Of a DNA stretch of 5,772 bases, positions 1 to 5,772 are shown piece by piece; within the stretch, counting starts at the first letter, position 1; each line of letters opens with the position of its first letter. The stretch lies in NCBI GenBank assembly GCA_046757565.1, contig JBHHYN010000150.1, forward strand, positions 1-5,772. The letters run 5' to 3'. Both the position numbers and the translations under genes were made by a program. The notes below the pieces were generated by a model. That model saw nothing but the letters and a program-made list of their open reading frames with translations, made no database searches and was not told where the DNA came from. The stretch is from JBHHYN01 sp046757565. GTDB taxonomy: Bacteria > Pseudomonadota > Gammaproteobacteria > Eutrophobiales > Eutrophobiaceae.

Positions 1-21
1 AGACACGTTAAGTGTCTTTTT
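1..21 (+). terminator. Intrinsic terminator-like hairpin at the left edge
   Basis: AGACAC (1-6) pairs perfectly with GTGTCT (12-17) around a 5-nt loop, and T17-T21 follows at once, which is the form of a Rho-independent terminator read on the + strand. The stem has only 6 bp and three G-C pairs, but it may continue beyond the window edge. It would end a + strand gene lying to the left, convergent with rpoD. No such gene is visible here, so the assignment rests on the fold alone. It could also be a palindrome near the end of an inserted element. Confidence 0.45.
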
Positions 22-30
22 CTGTTTCCG

Positions 31-55
31 GCTCACCCAACTGAGCTACAGGCCC
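31..55 (-). pseudogene. 5' fragment of a tRNA gene (acceptor strand and D-arm only)
   Basis: Read on the - strand, 55 to 31 gives GGGCCTG, then TA at tRNA positions 8-9, then a D-stem GCTC/GAGC closing the loop AGTTGGGT. This is the typical start of a bacterial elongator tRNA. The loop is one base shorter than the common AGTTGGTTA and lacks A21. After the D-arm, positions 30-1 give no pairing anticodon stem, no T-arm and no CCA, so the gene cannot make a tRNA. A tRNA-Ile (CAU) gene lies close to rpoD in E. coli, so a degenerate tRNA of that kind is plausible, but the anticodon is missing and the identity is a guess. Chance similarity of a short D-arm palindrome is the alternative. Confidence 0.5.
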
Positions 56-78
56 TCTTTGAATGAAAAGTTTAAAGT

Positions 79-139
79 AAAAAGGGGTGATCGGGCTACC
101 TGATTCAGGGATCCGGAAATCACCAGAAGGTGATCCCTG
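79..139 (-). terminator. Probable rpoD transcription terminator with alternative folds
   Basis: In the - strand transcript, just after the rpoD stop, GGUGAU (124-119) can pair with AUCACC (91-86). CC and a run of five U (83-79) follow directly, so this stem is placed as an intrinsic terminator. Its large loop contains a small CCUG/CAGG hairpin (109-106 with 102-99). The same GGUGAU can instead pair with the nearer AUCACC (134-129) across a UUCU loop, and then CAGGGA (139-134) can pair with UCCCUG (111-106). The two folds compete. Termination here is expected at the end of the operon, but the long loop makes its strength uncertain. Confidence 0.45.
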
Positions 140-146
140 TTTTCGG

Positions 147-2003
147 CTAATCCAGAAACGTCAGGAGTTCGTCCGAACGGCTCGGATGGCGTAACTTGCG
201 TAACGCCTTGGCTTCAATCTGACGTATGCGCTCACGGGTAACATCGAATTGTTTGCCAACTTCTTCCAGTGTGTGGTCGGTATTCATTTCAATCCCGAAA
301 CGCATGCGCAGCACCTTGGCCTCTCTCTGGGTCAGGCCGTTCAAGGCCTCTTTTGTGGAGTGACGCAGTCCTTCGAAGCCGGCAAAATCCACCGGTTCCT
401 GTATATTGGCGTCCTCGATAAAATCACCAAGATGCGAATCGTCATCATCGCCAATGGGTGTCTCCATGGAGATGGGTTCCTTGGCGATCTTCAATACTTT
501 ACGCACCTTTTCTTCCGGCATCTCCATTTTTTTACCCAGTTCTTCCGGGGTCGGTTCCCGGCCCATTTCCTGCAGGATTTGGCGTGATATCCGGTTTAAT
601 TTGTTGATCGTCTCAATCATGTGAACCGGTATCCGTATCGTCCGGGCCTGGTCCGCAATCGAGCGGGTGATTGCCTGTCGTATCCACCAGGTGGCATAGG
701 TCGAGAATTTGTATCCACGGCGATACTCGAATTTATCTACGGCTTTCATCAGGCCAATATTTCCTTCCTGGATAAGATCCAGGAACAGCAATCCGCGATT
801 GGTGTATTTCTTGGCAATGGAGATAACAAGACGCAGGTTTGCCTCAACCATCTCTTTCTTGGCCCGGCGTGCCTTGGCTTCGCCGATGGAAACTTCCCGG
901 TTGATCTCCTTAACCTCGGAGATGTTTAGCAGGTTGTTGTCAAATATAGTTGCCAGTTTATTTTGAATATAAATAACCGCATCCTGTATTTCCTGAAGAT
1001 TCTGTGAGTAAGGTTTGCCTTCGTCAATAAGGCCCTGTATCCACGCCACATTGGTTTCATTACCGGGAAAGGAGTCGATAAACTGTTTGCGTGGCATTTT
1101 GGCGTCCTTCACGCAGAGCTTCATAATATCGCGTTCGGTTTTACGGATATTCTCGATGAGCATACGAACATTCCTTGTTAGTACATGGATAAATTTTGGG
1201 GTCAGACGTAGTTCCATAAAAAGCTCGGAGAGTTTTTCCTGCAGGGCCTGTGTCTTTTTATGGTCCCTGCCATAGCGATTGATTGACCTGGTGAGTTTAT
1301 TGTATTGGGTTTCAATCTTGCTGATGTGCGCGCGAATTTCCTCCAAGGTAACGCCTGCGTCAGGTTCGTCAGCATCTTCGTCCTGTGCATCATCATCGCC
1401 GTTCTGAATAGCGGTTTTCACTTGCGTTTGGATCGGTGGCGCGCCAGAGTCGGGATACTCCTCGCGGTTACTGAAGCCGATAATTATGGAGGCAAGTTTT
1501 ATCTCCTCAGTATCTACCGACTGATAAGCCTTGAGCAGGGTTTCAAGGGTGCCTGGATATTGCGACAACGCAGTGAGTACTTGGTTGATCCCTTCTTCTA
1601 TGCGCTTGGCTATCTTGATCTCCCCTTCTCGAGTCAACAGGTCTACGGTTCCCATTTCACGCATATACATACGCACAGGATCAGTGGTGCGGCCGAATTC
1701 CTTATCAACGCTGAGGAGGGCCGCAGCGGCCTCGGCGGCAGCGTCTTCATCAGGTATTTCGGTCTTGTCGGTCATCACCAGACTGAGATCAGGTGGGGTT
1801 TCATGGACCTCTATGCCCATATCGTTGATCATGTTGATAATGTCCTCGACCTGCTCGGGATCGACAATGTCGTCGGGCAAATGATCATTGACCTCGTGAT
1901 AGGTCAGGAATCCCTGCTCTTTGCCCTTGGCAATCAGGAGCTTCAGCTGGGACTGTTCATCATGTTTGGTGGCGAGTTCCTCGGTTTGCTCTGTTTGTGG
2001 CAT
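147..2003 (-). CDS. rpoD: RNA polymerase sigma factor RpoD (housekeeping sigma-70)
   Basis: Primary sigma factor that directs core RNA polymerase to most promoters during growth. The 618-residue product is close to the 613 of E. coli RpoD. Domains in order: region 1.1 (about 15-75, with SQLKLLIAKGKEQGFLTYHE), region 1.2 (about 105-138, with RMYMREMGTVDLLTREGE), the large non-conserved region (about 140-370) with an acidic stretch at 202-215, region 2 (about 380-460, with EGNIGLMKAVDKFEYRRGYK and STYATWWIRQAITRSIADQA), region 3 (about 460-530, with the sigma-finger motif DDDDSHLGDFIED at 519-531), and region 4 with the -35-binding helix-turn-helix at about 577-606. Nothing essential is missing. 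The ATG at 2003 fits the family N-terminus, although it adds about 10 residues before the usual SQLKLL motif. No clear Shine-Dalgarno precedes it. It is the last gene of the rpsU operon and has its own likely promoter in the gap after dnaG. Confidence 0.99.
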   Translation of the reverse strand: MPQTEQTEELATKHDEQSQLKLLIAKGKEQGFLTYHEVNDHLPDDIVDPEQVEDIINMINDMGIEVHETPPDLSLVMTDKTEIPDEDAAAEAAAALLSVDKEFGRTTDPVRMYMREMGTVDLLTREGEIKIAKRIEEGINQVLTALSQYPGTLETLLKAYQSVDTEEIKLASIIIGFSNREEYPDSGAPPIQTQVKTAIQNGDDDAQDEDADEPDAGVTLEEIRAHISKIETQYNKLTRSINRYGRDHKKTQALQEKLSELFMELRLTPKFIHVLTRNVRMLIENIRKTERDIMKLCVKDAKMPRKQFIDSFPGNETNVAWIQGLIDEGKPYSQNLQEIQDAVIYIQNKLATIFDNNLLNISEVKEINREVSIGEAKARRAKKEMVEANLRLVISIAKKYTNRGLLFLDLIQEGNIGLMKAVDKFEYRRGYKFSTYATWWIRQAITRSIADQARTIRIPVHMIETINKLNRISRQILQEMGREPTPEELGKKMEMPEEKVRKVLKIAKEPISMETPIGDDDDSHLGDFIEDANIQEPVDFAGFEGLRHSTKEALNGLTQREAKVLRMRFGIEMNTDHTLEEVGKQFDVTRERIRQIEAKALRKLRHPSRSDELLTFLD

Positions 2004-2067
2004 GGCTTTTAAGATTATGCTCTAAGTGGTTGATCGGCCTTTATATAAGGTAAAAAAATAATCGGTT

Positions 2068-2096
2068 AGTATAGCATATTGCTTTGCAACAATCCA
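2068..2096 (-). promoter_or_regulatory. Extended -10 sigma-70 promoter for rpoD
   Basis: On the - strand TATACT (2073-2068) matches five of six bases of TATAAT and is preceded by TGC (2076-2074), an extended -10. A weak -35, TGGATT (2096-2091, three of six), lies 17 bp upstream. Transcription would begin about 60 nt before the rpoD ATG. An internal rpoD promoter fits the E. coli locus, where rpoD is also transcribed separately from rpsU and dnaG. The spacer contains the TTGCAAAGCAA motif that also occurs upstream of rpsU/tsaD. The call comes from consensus matching only. Confidence 0.6.
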
Positions 2097-2103
2097 GACG
2101 AAT

Positions 2104-3885
2104 TCAGTTTTCAGGCACCGATCTGGCGTCTGGATTAAGATTACGTAGCAGGGCCTTTTGCTCATCAGTGAGCATTTCCGGGCTTGATACCCCGCTAAAT
2201 TCTATTAATTGCCGTTTTCTCAATTGCTCGCGTAATCGAGTCATGGCGCCGGTAAATTCAGATTCCAGATATTCATCCGAATGAAGGATTTCCTCATCTT
2301 TTTCATAACGAGCGTGTGCGGCAGGCGCCAAATCAGACAATCGTTGCTCGAATTTTGTTCCACGCCAATGCTCGATAATACGCGCACAGGTTATATCGGG
2401 AGTTTCTTGAATGAGTTTAATAAGCGCTGCGAGGAAACCGGAGCCGGACAGATTGATGCGTGCCAGGTCTTCCATGTCAGTGATTAGAAATGCCAGTTTT
2501 GGACTGCGCAGTAACAGTTTTACTATCTGCGCCATCAACGTCCGTTCCGTTTGCCTAGGTGCCCGATAAGCCCTGTTATGGCTGGATATCTTCCGATCTG
2601 TTGTCAGCAGTCGGCCAATCTCCTCCGTACTGGAGCCGGTGAGCCTGCTTATTTTATGCAGGAGTAATTGCCGCAGACTACCACCGGGTAATCGCTTCAA
2701 ATAAGGCGTTAGCTTATAGAGCAGCCTGCTTTTATGCTCGGTTATCGCCGGGTTAAAGTCCCCGGTGAGTTCCCGCAGAAGATAATCCGACAGGGGCAGG
2801 TAACTGGCGCTGTTTTCAAAACCCTCCTTGCCATGTTGACGCACGAAACTATCGGGATCTTCGCCCTCGGGCATGAACATGAAGTAGGCCTGGTGACCGT
2901 CATGCAGAAACGGCAAGGCGGTGTCCATTGCCCGCCAGACGGCCTTGCGGCCTGCCTCATCCCCATCAAAGCAAAAGATGATCTCCGGTGTATTGCGAAA
3001 CAGGCGATCGAGATGGTCACTGGTCGCAGCGGTTCCCAGTGTGGCGGCAACATTGGTAATACCATGTTCTACCAGGACCAGCACGTCCATGTAACCCTCG
3101 ACAAGATATAAGCGTTGCATCTGCCTGTTGGTCTGTCGCGCCTGGTAGAGGCCGTATAGCTCACGGCCCTTATGAAAGACAGGGGTCTCCGGTGAATTCA
3201 GGTATTTCGGGGAAGCGTCGTCGAGTACCCGGCCGCCAAAGCCAATCGCTCTGCCGCGCTGATCACGGATCGGGTACATGATGCGGTCCCGGAAGCGGTC
3301 ATAATAGCCGCCATTATCACGCTGGAGGATCATACCCGCTTTGGTCAGGCGCGACCGGGCGGCCTCGGATTTTCCCAAGGCGTTGCACAGGTTGTCCCAA
3401 CCACCGGGCGCGAATCCCAATTCAAATTTAGAGGCCACCTCACCGTTGATGCCACGTTGTTGCAGATAGTCAACGGCGCGCCGTGACTGTGAATGTTCCC
3501 GTAACTGCCGGCAATAAAATTGAACGACCAGTTCCAGTAGTTCGTAGAGTTCGGTGAGTTCGCTGCTTTTACCGGGATGACCGCCTTCCCGGGGTACTTC
3601 CAGGCCGGCCCGGTCAGCAAGATCCTCGATCACCTGTACGAACTCCATGCCCTTGTATTCCATCAGGAAAGTGATGGCTGTCCCGCTGGCGCCGCAACCA
3701 AAGCAGTGATACAGCTGTTTCTCCCGGCTGACGGTAAACGACGCGGTCTTTTCATCATGAAAGGGGCAGAGCGCCTGGTGATTGCGGCCCGCCTGGCGCA
3801 GCGGCACAAAGCTGTCGATGAGATCGACGATATCCGTTCGCGCCAGCAGGTCGTCGATAAAATTTTGTGGGATGCGTCCAGACAT
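2104..3885 (-). CDS. dnaG: DNA primase DnaG
   Basis: Makes the short RNA primers for lagging-strand synthesis and chromosome initiation, working with the replicative helicase DnaB. From the ATG at 3885 the product has 593 residues (E. coli 581). The N-terminal CHC2 zinc domain has its four ligands at C40, H43, C61 and C64 (CPFH and CFGCG). The RNA polymerase-like part carries DRFRDRIMYPIRDQRGRAIG at about 196-215. The TOPRIM core shows LVEGYMD with E263, FDGDEAGR with D307 and D309, and GEDPD with D343 and D345. The helicase-binding C-terminal domain (about 445-593) is more divergent, as is usual. The reading frame is open up to an ATG at 3924, but SGRIPQNFIDDLLARTDIVD after the ATG at 3885 aligns with the start of known DnaG, and AGGGG (3893-3889) lies just before it, only 3 nt away. 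Gaps: 64 nt after the YqeY gene and 100 nt before rpoD. Confidence 0.98.
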   Translation of the reverse strand: MSGRIPQNFIDDLLARTDIVDLIDSFVPLRQAGRNHQALCPFHDEKTASFTVSREKQLYHCFGCGASGTAITFLMEYKGMEFVQVIEDLADRAGLEVPREGGHPGKSSELTELYELLELVVQFYCRQLREHSQSRRAVDYLQQRGINGEVASKFELGFAPGGWDNLCNALGKSEAARSRLTKAGMILQRDNGGYYDRFRDRIMYPIRDQRGRAIGFGGRVLDDASPKYLNSPETPVFHKGRELYGLYQARQTNRQMQRLYLVEGYMDVLVLVEHGITNVAATLGTAATSDHLDRLFRNTPEIIFCFDGDEAGRKAVWRAMDTALPFLHDGHQAYFMFMPEGEDPDSFVRQHGKEGFENSASYLPLSDYLLRELTGDFNPAITEHKSRLLYKLTPYLKRLPGGSLRQLLLHKISRLTGSSTEEIGRLLTTDRKISSHNRAYRAPRQTERTLMAQIVKLLLRSPKLAFLITDMEDLARINLSGSGFLAALIKLIQETPDITCARIIEHWRGTKFEQRLSDLAPAAHARYEKDEEILHSDEYLESEFTGAMTRLREQLRKRQLIEFSGVSSPEMLTDEQKALLRNLNPDARSVPEN

Positions 3886-3949
3886 TGTCCCCTGAAGTAT
3901 AAACCGGGGAAGTACCCGTGGCACGGGGTATTGCGTTTTTTTCGTCAGG

Positions 3950-4399
3950 CTAGTTACCGAGTTGCCGTTTCACCAGGCCGCTGACTTTGCCCATATCAGC
4001 CCGGCCCTGCAGTCCGGGCTTGAGGATCCCCATGACCTTGCCCATATCCTTCATGCCGGAGGCGCCGGATTCAGAGATGGCTGCCTGAATGAGTTGCGTC
4101 ACTTCGTCATCGCTCAGTGGTGAAGGCATATATTCCAGTACTACTTCAAGCTCGCGTTTCTCTTTCTCAACGAGATCATCCCGTCCCGCGTGGTCAAATT
4201 GCTCAATGGAGTCACGATGCTGTTTCACCAGTCTATCCAGAATGGCCAATGTCCGGGAATCATCCAGTTCAGTGCGTGTGTCTACCTCCTTCTGTTTTAT
4301 GGCGGCCATGATCATACGCAGGACAGCAACTCGCTGTTTGTCCCGGTTGCGCATAGCGGTTTTCACGTCATCGCTGATGAGCTGTTTTAGATCAGACAC
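3950..4399 (-). CDS. GatB/YqeY domain-containing protein
   Basis: Small cytoplasmic protein of 149 residues, typical of the stand-alone YqeY family, which resembles the tRNA-contacting C-terminal tail domain of GatB in the tRNA-dependent amidotransferase. The N-terminal half is a charged helical region (DVKTAMRNRDKQRVAVLRMI, then IKQKEVDTRTELDD). The C-terminal three-helix module contains ASGMKDMGKVMGILKP and LQGRADMGKVS, the best conserved motifs of the family. No catalytic residues are apparent and the true function is not established; binding to tRNA or another RNA is inferred from the GatB similarity only. The start is a GTG at 4399; it gives the usual family N-terminus but has no clear Shine-Dalgarno, so coupling to rpsU translation 33 nt upstream is possible. 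Its place between rpsU and dnaG matches several other gammaproteobacteria. Confidence 0.95.
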   Translation of the reverse strand: MSDLKQLISDDVKTAMRNRDKQRVAVLRMIMAAIKQKEVDTRTELDDSRTLAILDRLVKQHRDSIEQFDHAGRDDLVEKEKRELEVVLEYMPSPLSDDEVTQLIQAAISESGASGMKDMGKVMGILKPGLQGRADMGKVSGLVKRQLGN

Positions 4400-4432
4400 G
4401 TGGAACTATCAGGTACGGTGGAGCGGGCGGGA

Positions 4433-4648
4433 TCAATACAGGCGCTGATGACGTAGATTATCCTTTGAGACACGTTTCTGATTGCGTTTGACGGCTGCGG
4501 CGGCCTTGCGCTTTCTTACCTGGGTGGGTTTCTCGTAGAATTCACGGCGGTGAACTTCCGCCAGTGTCCCCGCCTTTTCACAGATACGCTTGAAGCGCCG
4601 CAGGGCGAGATCAAAGGGCTCGTTTTCTCGTACTTTTATTGATGGCAT
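4433..4648 (-). CDS. rpsU: 30S ribosomal protein bS21
   Basis: Small-subunit ribosomal protein that sits near the 3' end of 16S rRNA on the platform and supports initiation on natural mRNAs. The product has 71 residues, the same length as E. coli S21. It carries the family signature KVRENEPFDLALRRFKR at 5-21, then CEKAG, then RREFYEKP at 34-41, and a strongly basic tail ending in RHQRLY. The ATG at 4648 is preceded by AGGAA (4664-4660) with an 11-nt spacing, rather long. It is the first gene of the MMS operon, transcribed away from tsaD, with a good sigma-70 promoter about 50 nt upstream. Confidence 0.98.
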   Translation of the reverse strand: MPSIKVRENEPFDLALRRFKRICEKAGTLAEVHRREFYEKPTQVRKRKAAAAVKRNQKRVSKDNLRHQRLY

Positions 4649-4695
4649 CTATTATTTAATTCCTGGGTTCCCTGGTGAAACGGGAAAAGTTGGTG

Positions 4696-4723
4696 ATTTT
4701 AGTGTTAATCAAAGCGATTGCAA
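4696..4723 (-). promoter_or_regulatory. Sigma-70 promoter for rpsU and the MMS operon
   Basis: On the - strand TTGCAA (4723-4718, four of six bases of the -35 consensus) and TAAAAT (4701-4696, five of six bases of the -10) are 16 bp apart. Transcription would start near 4689, giving a leader of about 40 nt before the rpsU ATG. It is the best-scoring hexamer pair I found by eye in the 114-bp divergent region. The -35 hexamer is part of the TTGCAAAGCAA motif also found in the rpoD promoter. I see no equally good promoter for tsaD. Confidence 0.6.
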
Positions 4724-4735
4724 AGCAAAATATGC
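4718..4735 (+). promoter_or_regulatory. TTGCAAAGCAA-AA-TATGC motif in the rpsU/tsaD divergent region
   Basis: The + strand 18-mer TTGCAAAGCAAAATATGC matches TTGCAAAGCAATATGC on the - strand at 2089-2074 in the rpoD promoter, apart from two extra A bases. In both places it runs in the direction of the gene downstream (tsaD here, rpoD there) and ends in TGC. In rpoD an extended -10 (TATACT) follows; here only GATTTT (4736-4741) follows, so a similar but weak tsaD promoter is possible. GCGATT also occurs twice, at 4714 and 4734, exactly 20 bp apart. Whether a regulator binds here is unknown. Confidence 0.3.
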
Positions 4736-4762
4736 GATTTTTGAGGAAATATACAAACTTGA

Positions 4763-5772
4763 ATGAATGTACTGGGCATAGAAACCTCTTGTGATGAAAC
4801 GGGGATCGCTGTGTATCATCCTGAGCGGGGCATTCTGGCCCATGCCCTGCATAGTCAGGCGGCGTTACATCGTGCCTATGGGGGGGTGGTCCCGGAATTG
4901 GCCTCCCGGGACCATATCAGCCGTATTCTCCCGCTGATCCGGTGTGTGCTCGATGAAGCAGGCGTAGAACCCGCCGAGATCGGTGGTGTGGCCTACACGG
5001 CGGGGCCGGGGCTTATCGGGGCGTTATTGGTGGGGGTAGCGATTGGCAGGAGTCTGGCCTATGCTTGGGGCGTACCGGCCGTTGGCGTCCATCATATGGA
5101 AGCGCACCTGCTTGCGCCGATGCTGGAACTGGATGCACCGGCCTATCCCTTTCTGGCTTTACTGGTATCCGGTGGTCATACACAGCTGGTGCGGGTCAAT
5201 GCTCCTGGACAATACCTGTTGCTGGGTGAGACGCTGGATGATGCCGTCGGTGAAGCCTTTGATAAAACCGCTACGTTACTGGGACTAAATTACCCTGGTG
5301 GTCCTGAGCTCTCGGTGCTTGCAGAGCAGGGTAGGCCGGACAGATTCAGTTTCCCGAGACCCATGACGAAACGCCCGGGTCTGGATTTCAGTTTCAGTGG
5401 CCTCAAGACCTATGTACTGAATACCGTGCATCAGGCCGCGGAGGATGAACAGACACGGGCTGATATTGCCCGGGCATTTGTCGATGCTGTGGTGGATACC
5501 CTGGTGATTAAGTGCCGACGGGCCATGCGCGAGACCGGGCTGCGGCAACTGGTTGCTGCCGGCGGCGTCAGCGCCAATGTTCAGCTACGTACAGCACTGG
5601 ATCTGATGGTGATCAAAGAGGGTGGCCGGGTATTTTATCCACGCGCGGAATTCTGTACCGACAACGGCGCCATGATTGCTTATGCAGGCTACCTTCATCT
5701 GCAGCAGGGCGCTAATGAAGCGCTGGCGTTTGTGGCCCATCCGCGCTGGCCCCTAGAGCAGTTGAAAGTAAA
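4763..5772 (+). CDS. tsaD: tRNA N6-threonylcarbamoyladenosine transferase TsaD (3' end outside window)
   Basis: Catalytic subunit that transfers the threonylcarbamoyl group from threonylcarbamoyl-AMP to A37 of ANN-decoding tRNAs, acting with TsaB and TsaE; the AMP intermediate is made by TsaC. This is the Kae1/Qri7/YgjD family, formerly called gcp. The 336 codons present read MNVLGIETSCDETG at the N-terminus, which fixes the ATG at 4763. The metal-binding motif HMEAH gives H111 and H115, and CTDNGAM gives the third ligand D300. Also present are LVSGGHTQL (134-142), GEAFDKTA (163-170), LDFSFSGLKT (207-216) and AAGGVSAN (265-272). No frameshift or missing ligand was found. No stop occurs before the window ends; E. 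coli TsaD has 337 residues, so only a few codons should be missing. GAGGA (4743-4747) lies 15 nt before the ATG, too far for a normal ribosome binding site. Divergent from rpsU. Confidence 0.98.
   Translation, partial: MNVLGIETSCDETGIAVYHPERGILAHALHSQAALHRAYGGVVPELASRDHISRILPLIRCVLDEAGVEPAEIGGVAYTAGPGLIGALLVGVAIGRSLAYAWGVPAVGVHHMEAHLLAPMLELDAPAYPFLALLVSGGHTQLVRVNAPGQYLLLGETLDDAVGEAFDKTATLLGLNYPGGPELSVLAEQGRPDRFSFPRPMTKRPGLDFSFSGLKTYVLNTVHQAAEDEQTRADIARAFVDAVVDTLVIKCRRAMRETGLRQLVAAGGVSANVQLRTALDLMVIKEGGRVFYPRAEFCTDNGAMIAYAGYLHLQQGANEALAFVAHPRWPLEQLKV

Noticed and set aside
1305..2012. 235-codon open frame on the + strand antisense to rpoD
   Set aside because: It lies entirely opposite the N-terminal half of an intact rpoD, has no ribosome binding site or recognisable domain, and its hydrophobic runs are what the complement of acidic, charged codons produces.
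2734..3111. 125-codon open frame on the + strand within dnaG
   Set aside because: Antisense shadow of the TOPRIM-coding part of dnaG; no family resemblance and no start signal.
3914..3942. Hairpin (TACCCGT/ACGGGGTA with a bulge) followed by a run of seven T on the + strand
   Set aside because: It resembles a terminator only on the + strand, where no gene is seen upstream. On the - strand, the direction of the YqeY gene and dnaG, no T-run follows the stem, so an operon terminator is not supported.
3577..3984. 135-codon + strand frame across the dnaG start and the end of the YqeY gene
   Set aside because: Mostly antisense to conserved dnaG codons; no domain is recognisable and it depends on frame openness alone.
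4750..4755. TATACA as a possible -10 for tsaD
   Set aside because: No -35-like hexamer 16-18 bp upstream, and the resulting transcript would start at or after the ATG at 4763.
5285..5548. 87-codon - strand frame within tsaD
   Set aside because: Lies opposite conserved tsaD codons (YPGG to IKC); a shadow frame without start signal or homology.

Overview
This window holds the macromolecular synthesis (MMS) locus of a gammaproteobacterium with its divergent neighbour tsaD. RpoD, DnaG, bS21 and TsaD all read as close relatives of the E. coli and Pseudomonas proteins. The order tsaD < > rpsU - GatB/YqeY gene - dnaG - rpoD, with the YqeY gene between rpsU and dnaG, is as I recall it from Pseudomonas-type genomes. 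I cannot name a genus. Base composition is moderate and even, and I see no phage gene, transposase or CRISPR array.

Layout from left to right: 1-146 is non-coding and lies downstream of rpoD. It holds a hairpin with a T-run on the + strand at the very edge, a 25-nt piece resembling the 5' end of a tRNA on the - strand, and a foldable region that probably ends rpoD transcription. On the - strand follow rpoD (147-2003), a 100-nt gap with a good extended -10 promoter for rpoD, dnaG (2104-3885), a 64-nt gap, the GatB/YqeY gene (3950-4399), a 33-nt gap, and rpsU (4433-4648). A 114-bp divergent promoter region (4649-4762) separates rpsU from tsaD, which runs on the + strand from 4763 off the right edge just before its expected stop.

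The - strand genes tie together the starts of three processes: translation (bS21), DNA replication (DnaG primase) and transcription (the housekeeping sigma factor). TsaD, read the other way, makes the t6A modification of ANN-decoding tRNAs. The YqeY-family protein may have a tRNA-related role, but this is not established.

The window is mostly ordinary core genome. The points worth a second look are non-coding: the tRNA-like remnant beside rpoD, two mutually exclusive hairpins after rpoD, and an 11-mer (TTGCAAAGCAA, followed by TATGC) shared by the rpoD promoter and the rpsU/tsaD intergenic region. I found no convincing undescribed system.
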